A stretch of DNA of 64,000 bases, from NCBI GenBank assembly GCA_036405135.1, contig DASWYF010000020.1, forward strand, positions 354,000 through 417,999. Reading direction: 5' to 3'. How positions within the stretch are numbered: position 1 is the first letter of the stretch; the number at the start of each line of letters is the position of its first letter. Shown piece by piece: positions 1 to 8,108 of the stretch. A model generated the notes under the pieces. The model saw only the letters and a list, made by a program, of their open reading frames with translations. It was not told where the DNA came from and did not search any database. This stretch comes from Verrucomicrobiia bacterium (GTDB lineage: Bacteria > Verrucomicrobiota > Verrucomicrobiia > Limisphaerales > JAEYXS01). The position numbers were made by a program, and so were the translations under genes.

Positions 1-1
1 G

Positions 2-187
2 CCGGTCGCTGGTTTCATCGCCGGTTCCACGGCTCCTCCGGGACGCCGCATGGGTCACGCTGGTGCGATCGTCAGCGGTGGCAAGGGTACGGCGGCAGCG
101 AAGTTCGAAGCGTTCCGCGAAGCCGGCATCGGCGTCGCCGCGACGCCGAGCGAAATGGCTGACACGCTGCTCAAGATGATGAAGTAA
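2..187 (+). CDS. sucD: Succinyl-CoA ligase (ADP-forming) alpha subunit, C-terminal end
   Basis: This is a partial gene whose 5' part lies outside the window; the visible 61 codons end with TAA at 185-187. The readable part contains [17 protein letters not shown], which matches the phosphohistidine loop of the succinyl-CoA synthetase alpha subunit, where the His of MGHAGAI is transiently phosphorylated during the citric-acid-cycle step succinyl-CoA to succinate. The tail ([12 protein letters not shown]) is the usual C-terminal helix. sucC would be expected immediately upstream, outside the window. The family assignment is firm because the loop is diagnostic; nothing can be said about the missing N-terminal CoA-binding domain. 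Confidence 0.93.
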   Translation, partial: PVAGFIAGSTAPPGRRMGHAGAIVSGGKGTAAAKFEAFREAGIGVAATPSEMADTLLKMMK

Positions 188-243
188 ACGGCAGGCGGTG
201 GCGTCTGTTCCACTACGGCACAGCGACCACGCACCGTTCACGG

Positions 244-1107
244 ATGGACCTGATCCATTTCATTCTCAATGCGGCCGCCATGCTCCTCTGGTTGAGCTGG
301 CGGTCGTATCGTTTTGTCCCGGCGAATGATTTCCGCGGGGGCACGCTGCTTTCCACGCTCAAGAAGACGGAACGCGGTCAATTCAATCGCAAGACTCTGC
401 TCACCTCGCTCATCACGTTGCTGGGATTGCGGGCGATCTTTTACTGGCACATCGGTTCCGGGGTGGACTGGGCGCCGCGCATGGATTTCATCGTGCTCAG
501 CATCCCTTTCCGCTGCGACTATTTTGACCGGATGCTGTTATATTCTGTGCTGAGCTTTTTCGCGTGGGTGGGTGTGTTCTACCTTTGGCTTATCACACTG
601 CAAATCATCAACGATCGTGGAGCAGATGCAAATCCGTGGCATGCGATCGTGAAGCGGCATCTCGGTTGGCTGGCGGTTTTACCGGCATGGATGAGAGTGC
701 TTATACCTGCGGTAATCGCCTATGTGGCATGGCTGATTCTCAGCAAATATTTCGGTTATCTTCGCATCCTGCCTGATGCGCGCAATGCGACTGCATGGCT
801 GACCCAAGGTTTGGTCGTTTCGTTATCAATCTATCTGCTGATCAAACTGCTCGTCTACGCGGTGATGGCGCTCTACATCTTGAACAGCTTTGTTTACCTG
901 GGTAATCACGCATTTCTGGCGTATATGAACACTACTGCCCAGCGCATGCTCAAGATCGTCCGCTGGCTGCCATTACGGGCGGGCAAATTTGATTTCGCGC
1001 CGTTCCTGATGATCGGCTTGGTATTCCTGTTGGATTTCCTGCTGCAACGCGGCTTTGGAGCGGAACAGAAATACGGATTGATCTGGTTGTTCCAACAGGC
1101 GTCGTAA
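244..1107 (+). CDS. YggT-like integral membrane protein
   Basis: The 287-residue protein has about six hydrophobic helices (around residues 5-20, 54-70, 93-118, 141-168, 188-215 and 253-270). Its second half (helix, AYMNTTAQRML, RWLPLRAGKFDFAP, helix) resembles the YggT family pattern, in which a membrane helix is followed by a re-entrant Pro-rich stretch and a D(F/L)(A/S)P motif. The first half looks like a looser copy of the same unit, as in two-domain YggT proteins. YggT proteins are linked to osmotic tolerance and the division/membrane periphery, but no biochemical activity is established. It starts 56 bp after sucD on the same strand. The YggT link is an inference from pattern only. Alternative: unclassified polytopic membrane protein. 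Confidence 0.75.
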   Translation: MDLIHFILNAAAMLLWLSWRSYRFVPANDFRGGTLLSTLKKTERGQFNRKTLLTSLITLLGLRAIFYWHIGSGVDWAPRMDFIVLSIPFRCDYFDRMLLYSVLSFFAWVGVFYLWLITLQIINDRGADANPWHAIVKRHLGWLAVLPAWMRVLIPAVIAYVAWLILSKYFGYLRILPDARNATAWLTQGLVVSLSIYLLIKLLVYAVMALYILNSFVYLGNHAFLAYMNTTAQRMLKIVRWLPLRAGKFDFAPFLMIGLVFLLDFLLQRGFGAEQKYGLIWLFQQAS

Positions 1108-1116
1108 CAGAAATGC

Positions 1117-1929
1117 TTACTTCAGACGGAAGAAGAATTTCTTGGCCGTCTCACACGTGGCTGCACTCAATTCTTCCAATGAACAGTTCTTCACTTTGGC
1201 CGCCGCTTCGGTGATCTCTTTCACGTAAGCGGGCTCACAGCGTTTGCCTCGATATGGCACCGGGGCGAGAAATGGCGAATCGGTCTCGAACATGAAACTG
1301 CCCATCGGCGTGGCAGCCAAGGTATCGCGGATGATTTGGGCGTTTTTGAAGGTAAGGATGCCGGTGAAACTGACGATGGAGTTCATCGCGAGCACGCGCT
1401 GCATGCACGCAGCATCATTCACAAAGCAGTGAAACACACCGCGCACTTTCGGCGTGAACGGTTTCATGATGTCTAGCGTTTGCTCGAAGCACTCACCGCG
1501 TGTGTGAATGACGACGTTGAGACCGGTTTCATCCGCCACTTCCAATTGTTGCTGAAAAATCTGCGCCTGCTTTTGCTTCAACACTTCATCCTCAGCAACC
1601 GTTCCACCATTGGCGCTGGGAAGGCGGTAATAGTCTAAACCTGTTTCCCCGATGGCGACGACTTTCGGATGTTGAGCGAGTTCACGCAATTCACTGCGAA
1701 TATCTGCGGGTGCATTCAAAGCATCATTCGGATGCCAGCCCACAACGGCATAAACGGCGGGGAATTTCTCTGCAATAGCGATTGCCTGACGGCTGCTATC
1801 CAGGTCGGTGCCGATGGAGATGAGGCGTTCAATTCCGGCATCTGTTGCGCGTTGAACCACAGCGGGTAATTCCGCCGTGAAATCAGGGAAATCCAGATGT
1901 GCGTGTGTGTCGTAAAAAACAGCCGACAT
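1117..1929 (-). CDS. tatD: TatD family metal-dependent DNase/hydrolase
   Basis: The 270-residue product is a TIM-barrel metal hydrolase of the TatD family. Visible metal ligands and signatures are THAHLD (residues 8-13), GETGLDYYR with Glu95, VIHTRGE with His142, FHCFVND with His167 and FETDSPFLAP with Asp217. Length and order fit cytosolic TatD enzymes (about 260 residues), which act as 3'-5' exonucleases or deoxyribonucleases in DNA repair. The open frame extends 23 codons further upstream, but those residues are hydrophobic and precede the family N-terminus, so the ATG at 1927-1929 is chosen. It converges with the YggT-like gene with only 9 bp between the stop codons. Confidence 0.93.
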   Translation of the reverse strand: MSAVFYDTHAHLDFPDFTAELPAVVQRATDAGIERLISIGTDLDSSRQAIAIAEKFPAVYAVVGWHPNDALNAPADIRSELRELAQHPKVVAIGETGLDYYRLPSANGGTVAEDEVLKQKQAQIFQQQLEVADETGLNVVIHTRGECFEQTLDIMKPFTPKVRGVFHCFVNDAACMQRVLAMNSIVSFTGILTFKNAQIIRDTLAATPMGSFMFETDSPFLAPVPYRGKRCEPAYVKEITEAAAKVKNCSLEELSAATCETAKKFFFRLK

Positions 1930-2029
1930 GCTGGAAAGATAGAAGCGAAGCGGTTGAACAGCCAGTGCCAAAAAGAAAAGCCGCGCCAAGCCAACCACAG
2001 TCCGGCGCGGCGTGCCCTATACCAACAAA

Positions 2030-3409
2030 TCAGTTATTACCGCCACGGCGACTGCCTCCGCCGTTGTTACCACCGCCGAAGAAAGCATCAAAGCCCCGAC
2101 GACGGTTATCATTGTTATCACCAGCTTGCGGGTTGGCTTTGCGTTGCAGGCCCTGAATAGTGTTTTCCTGCATGCGTTGCATGCGTTCATCCGTGAACTG
2201 CAAAGATTGCACTAATTGGATGCGGCTCTGGATCACTTCCGGCGTGAGCGTGCCATCATTCAGGCGGCCCAACGCCATGAAACGCATCATGCCGGCTTCC
2301 TCGTTGCCCATGATGTCACGGAACATCTGGTCAGAAGTGGCGTTCATGCCCACGTAATTCAGTGCAGAAGAGGCGATCGCAACACGGTCGAAATTGTTCG
2401 TGACGCGCGCATCATTATACATCGCATAAAGGATAGTGGGGGATTGCTCTTTCAATGTGCCCGTCAGGTAGCTGAGCGCATTGCGATCCAGGCGGCCATC
2501 GGCCCCTATGGCCAATTGCTGTGCTGTTGATACGAACGTGGCATCCTGGAATTTACGCAGGATGGCGTAGAGATACATCTTGGACAGTTCATCCAAGCGG
2601 GTGGGGTTTTCCACCGTGAGAGGATTTGAGAGAAGCTCCTTGGCCGCTGCCACTGCTAGCGCAACGTATTTGTTAGGAGCCATTTCTTCCAGCAATTGCG
2701 TTAGGTGCGCCACTTCCACGCCGCGACCGGTGGTTTGCAAGGCTTCGGACAGGATCACTTCCGCTTGAGGCCCGCCGATCTTCTTCACCACATCGAAAAG
2801 GCCGATTCGCAACGAGTAAGGATAATAATCTTCTGTGCGCGGAAGTTCGGTGTTGTTGCCGTTGTTCGCCCACGGGGGAGGACCGCCACCAAAGCCGCCT
2901 GGGCCGCGATCTCCACCACGATCTCCGCCACCTTGGCCAGGTCCGCCTCCCGGACCACCTGCGGTCTGTACTTGCCCGTTTTCACTATTCTGCTGGCGTT
3001 CGCGTTCGTAGGAGACATCCATGTTCTCCTTGAGGAATGTACGTATTGTCGGTAGCGCGCCTGGTCCTATCTCAGCGAGGCTCTCCAGATGGAAAATGAT
3101 TTCGCGGATGCTGGTATAGCGGGCATTGCCTGCACCCGGTTTGATGGTCAGCAATTTATCGAGGACTTCCTTGGGCGTCTTCTGAACGGTCTTCACCACT
3201 TCCACGGTTTCCGTGACCTGCTCCACGCGTCCCGTGCGGGACTTCGCGCTTTTCAGATCGCGATCCAAACGGTCCTTCGCGTCGCCCCACTGGCTTTCCA
3301 GCGCGGCTTTTTCTTTTTGAAATTCTGCCGTCTTCTCGTTCGAGACGTAGACATAGGCCGCACCGAAACCGACTCCGGCTGCTGCGATGCTCGCTAAAAT
3401 GATTTTCAT
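2030..3409 (-). CDS. Membrane-anchored or exported glycine-rich alpha-helical protein, unknown function
   Basis: No family is recognised. The 459-residue protein starts with a single hydrophobic segment (residues 2-22, ending VGFGAAYVYVSNEK) that could be a signal anchor. A charged probable coiled coil follows (about residues 25-75), then a helical domain, a very Gly/Pro/Asp-rich linker (about residues 148-185), a long all-helical second domain reminiscent of HEAT-like repeats, and a Gly/Asn/Arg-rich tail (GGGNNGGGSRRGGNN). The start at 3409 is preferred over the more upstream ATG at 3475 because the hydrophobic segment then sits at the N-terminus. It lies between tatD and the cysteine desulfurase on the same strand, with 100-110 bp gaps. 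Location in the periplasm or at the inner membrane is an inference. Confidence 0.8.
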   Translation of the reverse strand: MKIILASIAAAGVGFGAAYVYVSNEKTAEFQKEKAALESQWGDAKDRLDRDLKSAKSRTGRVEQVTETVEVVKTVQKTPKEVLDKLLTIKPGAGNARYTSIREIIFHLESLAEIGPGALPTIRTFLKENMDVSYERERQQNSENGQVQTAGGPGGGPGQGGGDRGGDRGPGGFGGGPPPWANNGNNTELPRTEDYYPYSLRIGLFDVVKKIGGPQAEVILSEALQTTGRGVEVAHLTQLLEEMAPNKYVALAVAAAKELLSNPLTVENPTRLDELSKMYLYAILRKFQDATFVSTAQQLAIGADGRLDRNALSYLTGTLKEQSPTILYAMYNDARVTNNFDRVAIASSALNYVGMNATSDQMFRDIMGNEEAGMMRFMALGRLNDGTLTPEVIQSRIQLVQSLQFTDERMQRMQENTIQGLQRKANPQAGDNNDNRRRGFDAFFGGGNNGGGSRRGGNN

Positions 3410-3519
3410 AGTCGTATAGGGTACGCCTTTTATTAAATCACCAGAGGTGAGGAATAGTTGCGGATTATTCCCCAAGACGCTGCATTACGGAAGGGAAACT
3501 TTTACGTCCTTGCGAAGTC

Positions 3520-4761
3520 TCACGCTGCCAACGCGCTGCCTGCTTTTTTAGTGGAGGCAATGGGGCTGGCGGCGCGAAGTTTGGCGATGATGTCAGGGAG
3601 AATATCGAGCACGTAATCCACCTCTTCCTCGGTATTGTAGATGCCAAGGCTAAACCGCACGCAACTCCTTGCCCGCTTGGCACTTAAGCCCATGGCGGTA
3701 AGCACATGAGAGGGGGTAAGTGAACCAGTCGTGCAAGCGGAACCGCTGGAGGCGCAAACACCGGCTTGATCCAAGAGGCTGAGGATGGCTTCCGCCTCCA
3801 CACCTTCGAAGGAAATGTTTGAGGTATTTGGCAGGCGCGGTTCACGCGCGCCATTGCGCGAAGTACGCGGGATGTTCTTGAGGATACCTTGCTCGAACTT
3901 ATCGCGCAGCTTGCGGCCCTTGGTGTTCTCGTATTCCACGTGGCCTGCGGCCAGTTCAGCCGCTTTACCGAAGCCGATGATGTAAGGGACGTTTTCCGTG
4001 CCGCCACGACGCCCCTTTTCCTGTCCGCCACCGATGACGTACGGCACATATTTCGTGCGCTTTCGCACGTAGAGCATGCCGATGCCCTTGGGCGCGTTTA
4101 ACTTATGCGCGGAGAGGGACATCATGTCGACGTCGAGTTCTTTGACGTCGATGGCCAGTTTGCCGGGCGTTTGCACGGCATCCGTATGGAAAATCACATC
4201 GCGGCTGCGGCAGAGCGCGCCGATTTCTTCGATGGGAAACAGCACGCCGGTCTCGTTATTCGCCCACATCACCGAGACGATGGCGGTATCCGGGCGGATG
4301 GCCAGTTCCAAGCGGTGCAGATCCAACGTGCCATCGGGTTCGACAGGAAGGAGTGTGACGTTGTAGCCCTGCTGGGTGAGGTGTTTGGCGAATTTGATAT
4401 TTGCCGAGTGCTCCACCGCTGTGGTCACCACATGCTTTTTATCGGGTTGCGTGAGCAGGGCGCTTTGGATGGCAGAATTATTACTTTCCGTGCCGCAACT
4501 CGTGAAAATGATCTCCTTTGGATCAGCATTGATCAGCGCGGCGAGCTGTTCCCGGGCGATGTCGATGTCCTTAACCACTTGATTGCCGAAACGATACGCA
4601 CTGGAAGGATTGCCCCAATGCTCGGTCAAAAAGGGCAGCATGGCATCTACGACCTCCGGAGCAATCCGGGTTGTCGCGTTGTTATCGAAATACACTAATT
4701 TCCGCTGGCTCATGCTGCCGACTTTGCTAAATTTACTGTCTTGCTTGGACATTTGGTCCAT
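3520..4761 (-). CDS. Cysteine desulfurase (NifS/IscS type, PLP-dependent)
   Basis: The enzyme releases sulfur from L-cysteine as an enzyme persulfide for Fe-S cluster or thio-cofactor assembly. Family hallmarks are YFDNNATT near the N-terminus, TSCGTESNN, the aspartate of FHTDAVQTPGK, the PLP lysine in SLSAHKLNAPKGIG (Lys220 counted from 4761) and the mobile-loop catalytic cysteine in SSGSACTTGS (Cys343). The full frame is 413 residues. ATGs at 4752 and 4713 are possible alternative starts, since the first 16 residues precede the family core and no strong ribosome site decides between them. It is divergent from the sulfite reductase, so this intergenic region sits between sulfur acquisition and sulfur transfer. 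Whether it is iscS or nifS cannot be told without neighbours such as iscU, which are absent. Confidence 0.95.
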   Translation of the reverse strand: MDQMSKQDSKFSKVGSMSQRKLVYFDNNATTRIAPEVVDAMLPFLTEHWGNPSSAYRFGNQVVKDIDIAREQLAALINADPKEIIFTSCGTESNNSAIQSALLTQPDKKHVVTTAVEHSANIKFAKHLTQQGYNVTLLPVEPDGTLDLHRLELAIRPDTAIVSVMWANNETGVLFPIEEIGALCRSRDVIFHTDAVQTPGKLAIDVKELDVDMMSLSAHKLNAPKGIGMLYVRKRTKYVPYVIGGGQEKGRRGGTENVPYIIGFGKAAELAAGHVEYENTKGRKLRDKFEQGILKNIPRTSRNGAREPRLPNTSNISFEGVEAEAILSLLDQAGVCASSGSACTTGSLTPSHVLTAMGLSAKRARSCVRFSLGIYNTEEEVDYVLDILPDIIAKLRAASPIASTKKAGSALAA

Positions 4762-4909
4762 TTAACCGGCCAAGCAAGCAAAAGATTTAACGGCCTACGG
4801 GCTGGTACGGTAAAGTAATTTTTGGGCATTTTAGAACGGATTGAACCTGTTTAGCCCATTGACAGATGACGGTGGATGTGAAATCATTACTATTATTAGT
4901 AGTTTACTT

Positions 4910-6634
4910 ATGATTACAGATAAAGCGGTTGCCCCCGCACCTACGGAAGAAAAGAAGCTGACCCATAACGAGGGTCTGAAGACGGCTATCCCTACCCTCG
5001 CGGGCAATATCGCCGCCACGCTCAACGACGCTAACACTCTGTGCTTCAGCACGGATGACGAGCAGTTCCTGAAATTCCACGGCATCTATCAGCAGGATGA
5101 CCGCGACAAGCGCAAGACCGGCAAGCTCTACATCTGGATGATTCGCGGTCGCATCCCAGGTGGTGTGCTCTCCGGCAAGCAATACCTCGTATATGATCGT
5201 CTCGCGACGAACTACGGCAATAACACGTTGCGCATCACGTCGCGCCAAAGCTTCCAGTTCCACGGCGTGGTGAAGGCCGGCCTCGGACCGCTGATGAAGG
5301 AATTGAACGAAGCGATGATGGACACGATCGCCGCGTGCGGTGACGTGAACCGTAACGTCATGTCGCCCGTCGTTCCGGCGCGCAACGAAGTGCACAAGCA
5401 ATTGCTCGTGGACGCCACGCGCGTGAGCGAAGCGCTCATGCCGAAGACGAAGGCTTATCACTCCATCTGGGTGGATGGCGTGCAGCTCAATCTCGACGCG
5501 CAGGAGAACAAAGATTTCGTGGACCCGCTCTACGGCAAGACCTACCTGCCGCGCAAGTTCAAGACCGCATTCGCCCTCGGCCCCGTCAATGACGTGGACG
5601 TGCTGACTAACTGCCTCGGCTTCATCGCCATTGAGGAGAACGGCAAGCTCGCTGGTTACAATCTCAGCGTGGGTGGCGGTCTCGGCCGCAGCCATGGTAA
5701 TGCAGAAACGTATCCGCGCATCGCGGACGTGATCGGCTTCCTCACGCCGGAACAATTGATCGATGTCTCGAAGGGTGTGCTGACGATCCACCGTGATTTC
5801 GGTGATCGTACGAACCGCAAGCATGCGCGCTTGAAATACGTGCTCGAAGAGAAGGGTGCTGCCTGGTTCCGTCAGGAACTCGAAACGCGTCTCGGCTACA
5901 AGCTCGCTGATGCGAAGCCGTTCAAGTTCGAGAAACAGGGCGACCACTTCGGCTGGGACACGGCTGCGGATGGCAGCAAGTTCCTCGGCCTCTATGTGGA
6001 GACGGGTCGTATCAAGGACAAGGAAGGCTATCGCCTGAAGACGGCCTTGAAGGAGATCGCAGAGAAGTTCGCGCCGGAGTATCGTTTGACGCCGTCGCAG
6101 AACATCGTGCTCTCGAACATCAAGCCCGCTGACGAAGCGGCGATCACGCAGATCTTGGCGAACCACGGTGTGCCGGTAGACAACCAGACGAGCGCACTGC
6201 GTCGCGCGTCGATGGCTTGCCCGTCCATGCCCACGTGCGGCCTCGGCCTCGCGGAGAGCGAACGTTATCTGCCCGGCTTGATGGGCCAGATCGAAGGCGT
6301 GTTGAAAGAGATCGGCCTCGGCGATCAGGAGATCATCATCCGCATGACGGGTTGCCCGAATGGTTGCGCCCGTCCGTATATGTCCGAGATCGGTTTCGTG
6401 GGCAAAGGCCCGGGCCGTTATCAGATGTATCTTGGTGGCAACGAAGCGTGCACACGCTTGAACAAGATCCATAAAGATCTGATCAAAGACCCGGAGATCA
6501 TCCCCGAGTTGCGCGGCCTGTTCACCCGCTATGCGGCAGAACGTGTTGGCTCTGAACGCTTCGGTGACTGGGTGGAACGCGTGCTCTGGAAGGAACAGGC
6601 AGCGGCCGCTCCGGCTGCGGTGGCGGCGAACTAA
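4910..6634 (+). CDS. Siroheme/4Fe-4S sulfite (or nitrite) reductase, single-subunit ferredoxin type
   Basis: The 574-residue product carries two ferrite-like half domains and the cofactor cysteines Cys437, Cys443, Cys482 and Cys486 (ACPSMPTCGLGLAE and MTGCPNGCARPY), which bind the 4Fe-4S cluster and coordinate siroheme. The substrate-side motif RITSRQSFQFHGV is also present. These enzymes reduce sulfite to sulfide (or nitrite to ammonia) with six electrons. Context with cysH, cysD and cysN about 2 kb downstream favours assimilatory sulfite reduction. No flavoprotein (CysJ) gene is seen, so a ferredoxin-like donor is inferred. The frame opens with TTG at 4841, but the ATG at 4910 is preferred because the preceding 23 residues do not look like this family. 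The C-terminus is Ala-rich. Confidence 0.93.
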   Translation: MITDKAVAPAPTEEKKLTHNEGLKTAIPTLAGNIAATLNDANTLCFSTDDEQFLKFHGIYQQDDRDKRKTGKLYIWMIRGRIPGGVLSGKQYLVYDRLATNYGNNTLRITSRQSFQFHGVVKAGLGPLMKELNEAMMDTIAACGDVNRNVMSPVVPARNEVHKQLLVDATRVSEALMPKTKAYHSIWVDGVQLNLDAQENKDFVDPLYGKTYLPRKFKTAFALGPVNDVDVLTNCLGFIAIEENGKLAGYNLSVGGGLGRSHGNAETYPRIADVIGFLTPEQLIDVSKGVLTIHRDFGDRTNRKHARLKYVLEEKGAAWFRQELETRLGYKLADAKPFKFEKQGDHFGWDTAADGSKFLGLYVETGRIKDKEGYRLKTALKEIAEKFAPEYRLTPSQNIVLSNIKPADEAAITQILANHGVPVDNQTSALRRASMACPSMPTCGLGLAESERYLPGLMGQIEGVLKEIGLGDQEIIIRMTGCPNGCARPYMSEIGFVGKGPGRYQMYLGGNEACTRLNKIHKDLIKDPEIIPELRGLFTRYAAERVGSERFGDWVERVLWKEQAAAAPAAVAAN

Positions 6635-6669
6635 AAATATCAATGGTTCTCTAACTTGGCATCGGCGAT

Positions 6670-6891
6670 ATGAACGAAACGACCAAACCGAAGAAGCATG
6701 CTGCTTATCAGGTTTTTGGTGCCCGGACGTTCGTGGAGGCTGATGCCGAGTTGAGGGCTTATTGGTGGTCTCGCACACCCGCTGAACGGATGGAGGCACT
6801 GGAAGAGTTGCGAATCAGAAACTATGGAGAAGAGGCAGTTAACGCCCGAATTCCGCGAGTTTTTGGAGTGTCTGAACCGCGCCGGAGTTGA
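6670..6891 (+). CDS. Small hypothetical protein coupled to a nucleotidyltransferase
   Basis: This 73-residue soluble protein reads AYWWSRTPAERMEALEELR in its middle and ends RIPRVFGVSEPRRS. From memory, small proteins with an RTP-x-ERL-x-x-LE-x-LR core often precede nucleotidyltransferases of the type encoded next, in planctomycetes and verrucomicrobia. No enzymatic motif is visible. Its 3' end overlaps the next gene by 68 bp in another frame, so the two are almost certainly translated from one message. A toxin-antitoxin or regulator role is possible but unproven. Confidence 0.65.
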   Translation: MNETTKPKKHAAYQVFGARTFVEADAELRAYWWSRTPAERMEALEELRIRNYGEEAVNARIPRVFGVSEPRRS

Positions 6892-7273
6892 ATATCTTCT
6901 GGTGGGCGGGTTTGCTGTTAATTTCTACGGCTACCATCGCTTCACAGGAGATATTGATTTTTGGATAGCGGTATCTGATGCGAATTACGACCGGTTTCTG
7001 GAAGCTGTCCGTCTCTTTTTCGAAGGTGATCTGCAGGGCCTCGATAAAGCTTTTCTGCGAAATAATGAAACGATCTTTTTCGGCTATGTGCCTAACAAGA
7101 TTGAAGTCATTCAAAATGCGTCCGGTGTAGATTTTTCAGCTGCGTATGCCAGACGGCAACAAGCTGAGATTGATGGTGTGCCAGTGAGCATGATTGCGCT
7201 GGAAGACTTGAAGGTGAACAAGCGGGCTAGTGGTCGGTCGAAAGATTTGGCGGATTTAGAAAATCTGCCCTGA
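6824..7273 (+). CDS. MNT-like nucleotidyltransferase domain protein
   Basis: The 149-residue protein shows the minimal nucleotidyltransferase fold. It has LLVGGFAVNFYG with the Gly28-Gly29 motif, then TGDIDFWI with Asp43 and Asp45, a third acidic position in NKIEVI (Glu94, where relatives often have Asp), and the family's C-terminal basic segment KVNKRASGRSKDLADLE. Related proteins include the AbiEii-type and MNT components of toxin-antitoxin pairs, which transfer nucleotides to RNA or protein targets. The gene overlaps the preceding small gene by 68 bp. It ends 93 bp before the convergent peroxiredoxin, whose terminator lies between them. The target is unknown, and the Asp-to-Glu substitution may alter activity. 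Confidence 0.85.
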   Translation: MEKRQLTPEFREFLECLNRAGVEYLLVGGFAVNFYGYHRFTGDIDFWIAVSDANYDRFLEAVRLFFEGDLQGLDKAFLRNNETIFFGYVPNKIEVIQNASGVDFSAAYARRQQAEIDGVPVSMIALEDLKVNKRASGRSKDLADLENLP

Positions 7274-7304
7274 CGGTTGATGCAACAAAACAGTTCAACG
7301 AGGG

Positions 7305-7339
7305 ATAAAAAAGAAAGGCTGGCTTCATTGAAGCCAGCC
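7305..7339 (-). terminator. Rho-independent terminator of the peroxiredoxin gene
   Basis: A perfect 10-bp stem (GGCTGGCTTC at 7317-7326 and GAAGCCAGCC at 7330-7339) with a 3-nt loop is followed, on the minus strand, by the T-rich tract TTTCTTTTTT (complement of 7307-7316). It lies 28 bp beyond the stop codon of the minus-strand peroxiredoxin. Confidence 0.9.
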
Positions 7340-7366
7340 CGTTCGCGTTTTGTTAAGTCACGTGAT

Positions 7367-7978
7367 TTAGCTGTGCAACGCCGCGTGGACGTTACCGACC
7401 ATACTGGCGCTGGGTTTGAGCGTCTTGCTGCCCTTGCGCCACTTGGCGGGGCAGGCCTCGTCTTGGTGGGACATCAGGTAAACGTTGGCCTCCATCTTGC
7501 GCACGAGTTCATCAGCGTCCCGGCCCACGTTATAGAAGTTGATCTCGGAAGAGATCAGGGTGCCGGTCGGGTTGATGATGAACGTGCCGCGCAGGGCCAG
7601 ACCGGTCTTGGCATCGAACACGCCAAAGATGCGGCTCACGTTGCCCGTCGGGTCCGCCGCCATCGTGTAGCTCACTTTTTCCAAAAGCTTCTCGGAGTTA
7701 CGCCACGCGAGGTGCGAGAACTTCGTGTCCGTGGAAACGGAGATGACCTTGGCACCGAGCTCTTCGAGCTTGGCGGTCTTCTCGGCGAGGTCAGCGAGTT
7801 CCGTGGGGCAGACGAAGGTGAAGTCAGCCGGGTAGAAGACCAGGATGGTCCACTTGCCTTGGGCCTTCAGGTCGGCGAGGGAAACCTTGCCGAAGCCGCG
7901 GTCCATGGGTTCGTAGGTTTCCATTTCGAAGTCGGGCACTTGCGCGCCGACACGGATGGGGTTGATTTCAGACGTCAT
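7367..7978 (-). CDS. Typical 2-Cys peroxiredoxin (AhpC/TSA family)
   Basis: The 203-residue enzyme reduces H2O2 and organic peroxides in the cytosol. The peroxidatic cysteine is Cys57 in PADFTFVCPTEL, the supporting arginine is in GLALRGTFII (Arg130) and the resolving cysteine is Cys176 in DEACPAKW, all at standard spacing. The ATG at 7978 is the first in-frame start and fits the family N-terminus (VGAQVPDFEME). It is divergent from the DUF1275 gene and has a clear terminator downstream. No AhpF gene is seen in the window, so a thioredoxin-type reductant is inferred. Its position inside the sulfur-assimilation region may be coincidental. Confidence 0.96.
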   Translation of the reverse strand: MTSEINPIRVGAQVPDFEMETYEPMDRGFGKVSLADLKAQGKWTILVFYPADFTFVCPTELADLAEKTAKLEELGAKVISVSTDTKFSHLAWRNSEKLLEKVSYTMAADPTGNVSRIFGVFDAKTGLALRGTFIINPTGTLISSEINFYNVGRDADELVRKMEANVYLMSHQDEACPAKWRKGSKTLKPSASMVGNVHAALHS

Positions 7979-8108
7979 AGTTTCAGTTCCAGTGTTCAGA
8001 TTTGCTCACCCGTTACAGCGGCGAGCCAATTTTCAAAGGCAGCAAAGAAAATGCCTAAGGCTGAAATCGTCAAGCGTTCGGCTGGTTTTTCTTTTTAGAA
8101 TTTTTGCC

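Noticed and set aside
4904..6799. Long open frame of 631 codons opposite the sulfite reductase gene
   Set aside because: It is a shadow of the GC-biased third positions of the reductase; its protein is rich in His, Arg and Ala without domain structure.
7277..8098. Open frame of 273 codons opposite the peroxiredoxin gene
   Set aside because: It is antisense to a clear peroxiredoxin, crosses its terminator and shows no domain.
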